A stretch of DNA of 15,661 bases, from positions 1 to 15,661 of the forward strand of contig JAFDHU010000019.1 of assembly GCA_019308625.1 (NCBI GenBank), written 5' to 3'. This document shows positions 15,165 through 15,661 of the stretch, piece after piece. The position numbers were made by a program, and so were the translations under genes. The DNA comes from Deltaproteobacteria bacterium (GTDB taxonomy: Bacteria > Desulfobacterota > Desulfobaccia > Desulfobaccales > 0-14-0-80-60-11). Each line of letters opens with the position of its first letter. Within the stretch, counting starts at the first letter, position 1. The notes under the pieces are model-generated. The model made no database searches and was not told the origin of the DNA. It worked only from the letters and a program-made list of their open reading frames with translations.

Positions 15165-15661
15165 GTGAAAGATGATCGGTTTTTCCCCGGCGGCCAGAAA
15201 GCAGGGGCTTCCCGCACAGGCTGGCGTCTTTTTGCCTCTCCTGTGCCGGATGGCGTCCACGTCTGGGTTTCCCACATTGATGACGAAGCAGCTCAGGACG
15301 GCCTGGACATTCTGCAACTGCAAGCCCAAGTGGAATGGCGCCTGGCTGCGGCCGGCATTCCGGTAAGGCATCAGGAGGAAAGCCCTGACCGGCCCCAGGC
15401 TGCCCCGTGTCTGGGCGTCCTCCTCCATCTGCGCCGGACGGCGGCCGCCCCGTCCGACTACATCTTCAGCGTGGAGGTGTTTTTCGTCCGGGCCATAATC
15501 CAGGAGGATGAGCCCGCGACCAGAGGTCTGCATCTGTCCTGGTGCCAGGAGGCCCTGGGGTCTGTACCCATGACTCCACAGGGTCCTGACTGGTCTGCGG
15601 TGTTTTCTCACGTCCACCTGCTGGTGGAGGATTTCATCTCCAGCTTTCAGGCGGCCCAGCC
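15165..15661 (+). CDS. Unrecognised protein, 5' part (cut by window edge)
   Basis: About 165 codons are visible from a GTG at 15165, with GGGAGG 7 bases upstream; another in-frame GTG at 15159 is too close to that site. I do not recognise the family. The sequence looks soluble, with no signal peptide or membrane helix. Visible stretches are HVWVSHIDDEAAQDG, a helix LDILQLQAQVEWRLAAAGIPV, strand-like CLGVLLHLRR and YIFSVEVFFVRAII, and WCQEALGSVP followed by HLLVEDFISSFQAAQ at the edge. The alternation of strands and helices suggests a compact alpha/beta protein. The strong ribosome site, the promoter upstream and the open frame to the edge support a real gene. It stands alone on the plus strand after the response regulator and could be a target or an unrelated neighbour. 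Confidence 0.65.
   Translation, partial: MKDDRFFPGGQKAGASRTGWRLFASPVPDGVHVWVSHIDDEAAQDGLDILQLQAQVEWRLAAAGIPVRHQEESPDRPQAAPCLGVLLHLRRTAAAPSDYIFSVEVFFVRAIIQEDEPATRGLHLSWCQEALGSVPMTPQGPDWSAVFSHVHLLVEDFISSFQAAQ

Noticed and set aside
1..15661. CRISPR array, transposase, phage or toxin-antitoxin genes
   Set aside because: No regularly spaced direct repeats, transposase or integrase motifs, or paired small toxin-antitoxin frames were seen on either strand.

Overview
This is a GC-rich chromosomal window from a diderm (Gram-negative) bacterium. It carries a TamA-type outer-membrane barrel, a TamB-type translocation protein and a BamE-like secreted protein. The mix of TamA/TamB, a PHP-domain/UvrD-type helicase fusion and a large MscK-like mechanosensitive channel fits a Desulfobacterota (former Deltaproteobacteria) member. 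That placement is inference from gene content and style, not proof. There is no phage, insertion sequence, CRISPR array or tRNA that I can see.

Layout. (1) 1-497, minus: N-terminal part of the Mg2+ channel MgtE, running off the left edge. (2) 498-1137: a long gap that is not empty. On the minus strand it holds an extended -10 promoter, a roughly 185-nt RNA that folds like 6S RNA, and a long hairpin followed by a T-run just before mgtE. On the plus strand it holds a possible promoter for the next operon. (3) 1138-4763, plus: a two-gene operon of a coiled-coil/multi-TM MscS-family channel and a sugar-kinase-like protein of the AmgK group, overlapping by one base and followed by a GC-rich hairpin. 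(4) 13911 to 4863, minus: four genes in one direction, namely a PHP-helicase fusion, a small secreted BamE/SmpA-like protein, TamA and TamB. A dispersed-type palindromic repeat lies between the BamE-like gene and tamA. (5) 13912-14327: an AT-rich divergent control region with plausible promoters facing both ways. (6) 14328-14981, plus: a NarL/FixJ-type response regulator with no kinase beside it. (7) 14982-15661: three tandem hairpins, a good sigma70-like promoter, then the 5' part of an unrecognised gene that runs off the right edge.

How the parts work together. TamA (outer membrane) and TamB (inner-membrane anchored, spanning the periplasm) form the envelope-assembly unit, and the BamE-like protein upstream may belong to it. 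MscS and the AmgK-like kinase suggest an osmotic-stress/cell-wall pairing. The most notable points are the 6S RNA candidate, and the PHP-helicase, which appears to have lost both the N-terminal HxH metal motif of its PHP domain and the 2B subdomain of its helicase. I found no convincing wholly new multi-gene system.
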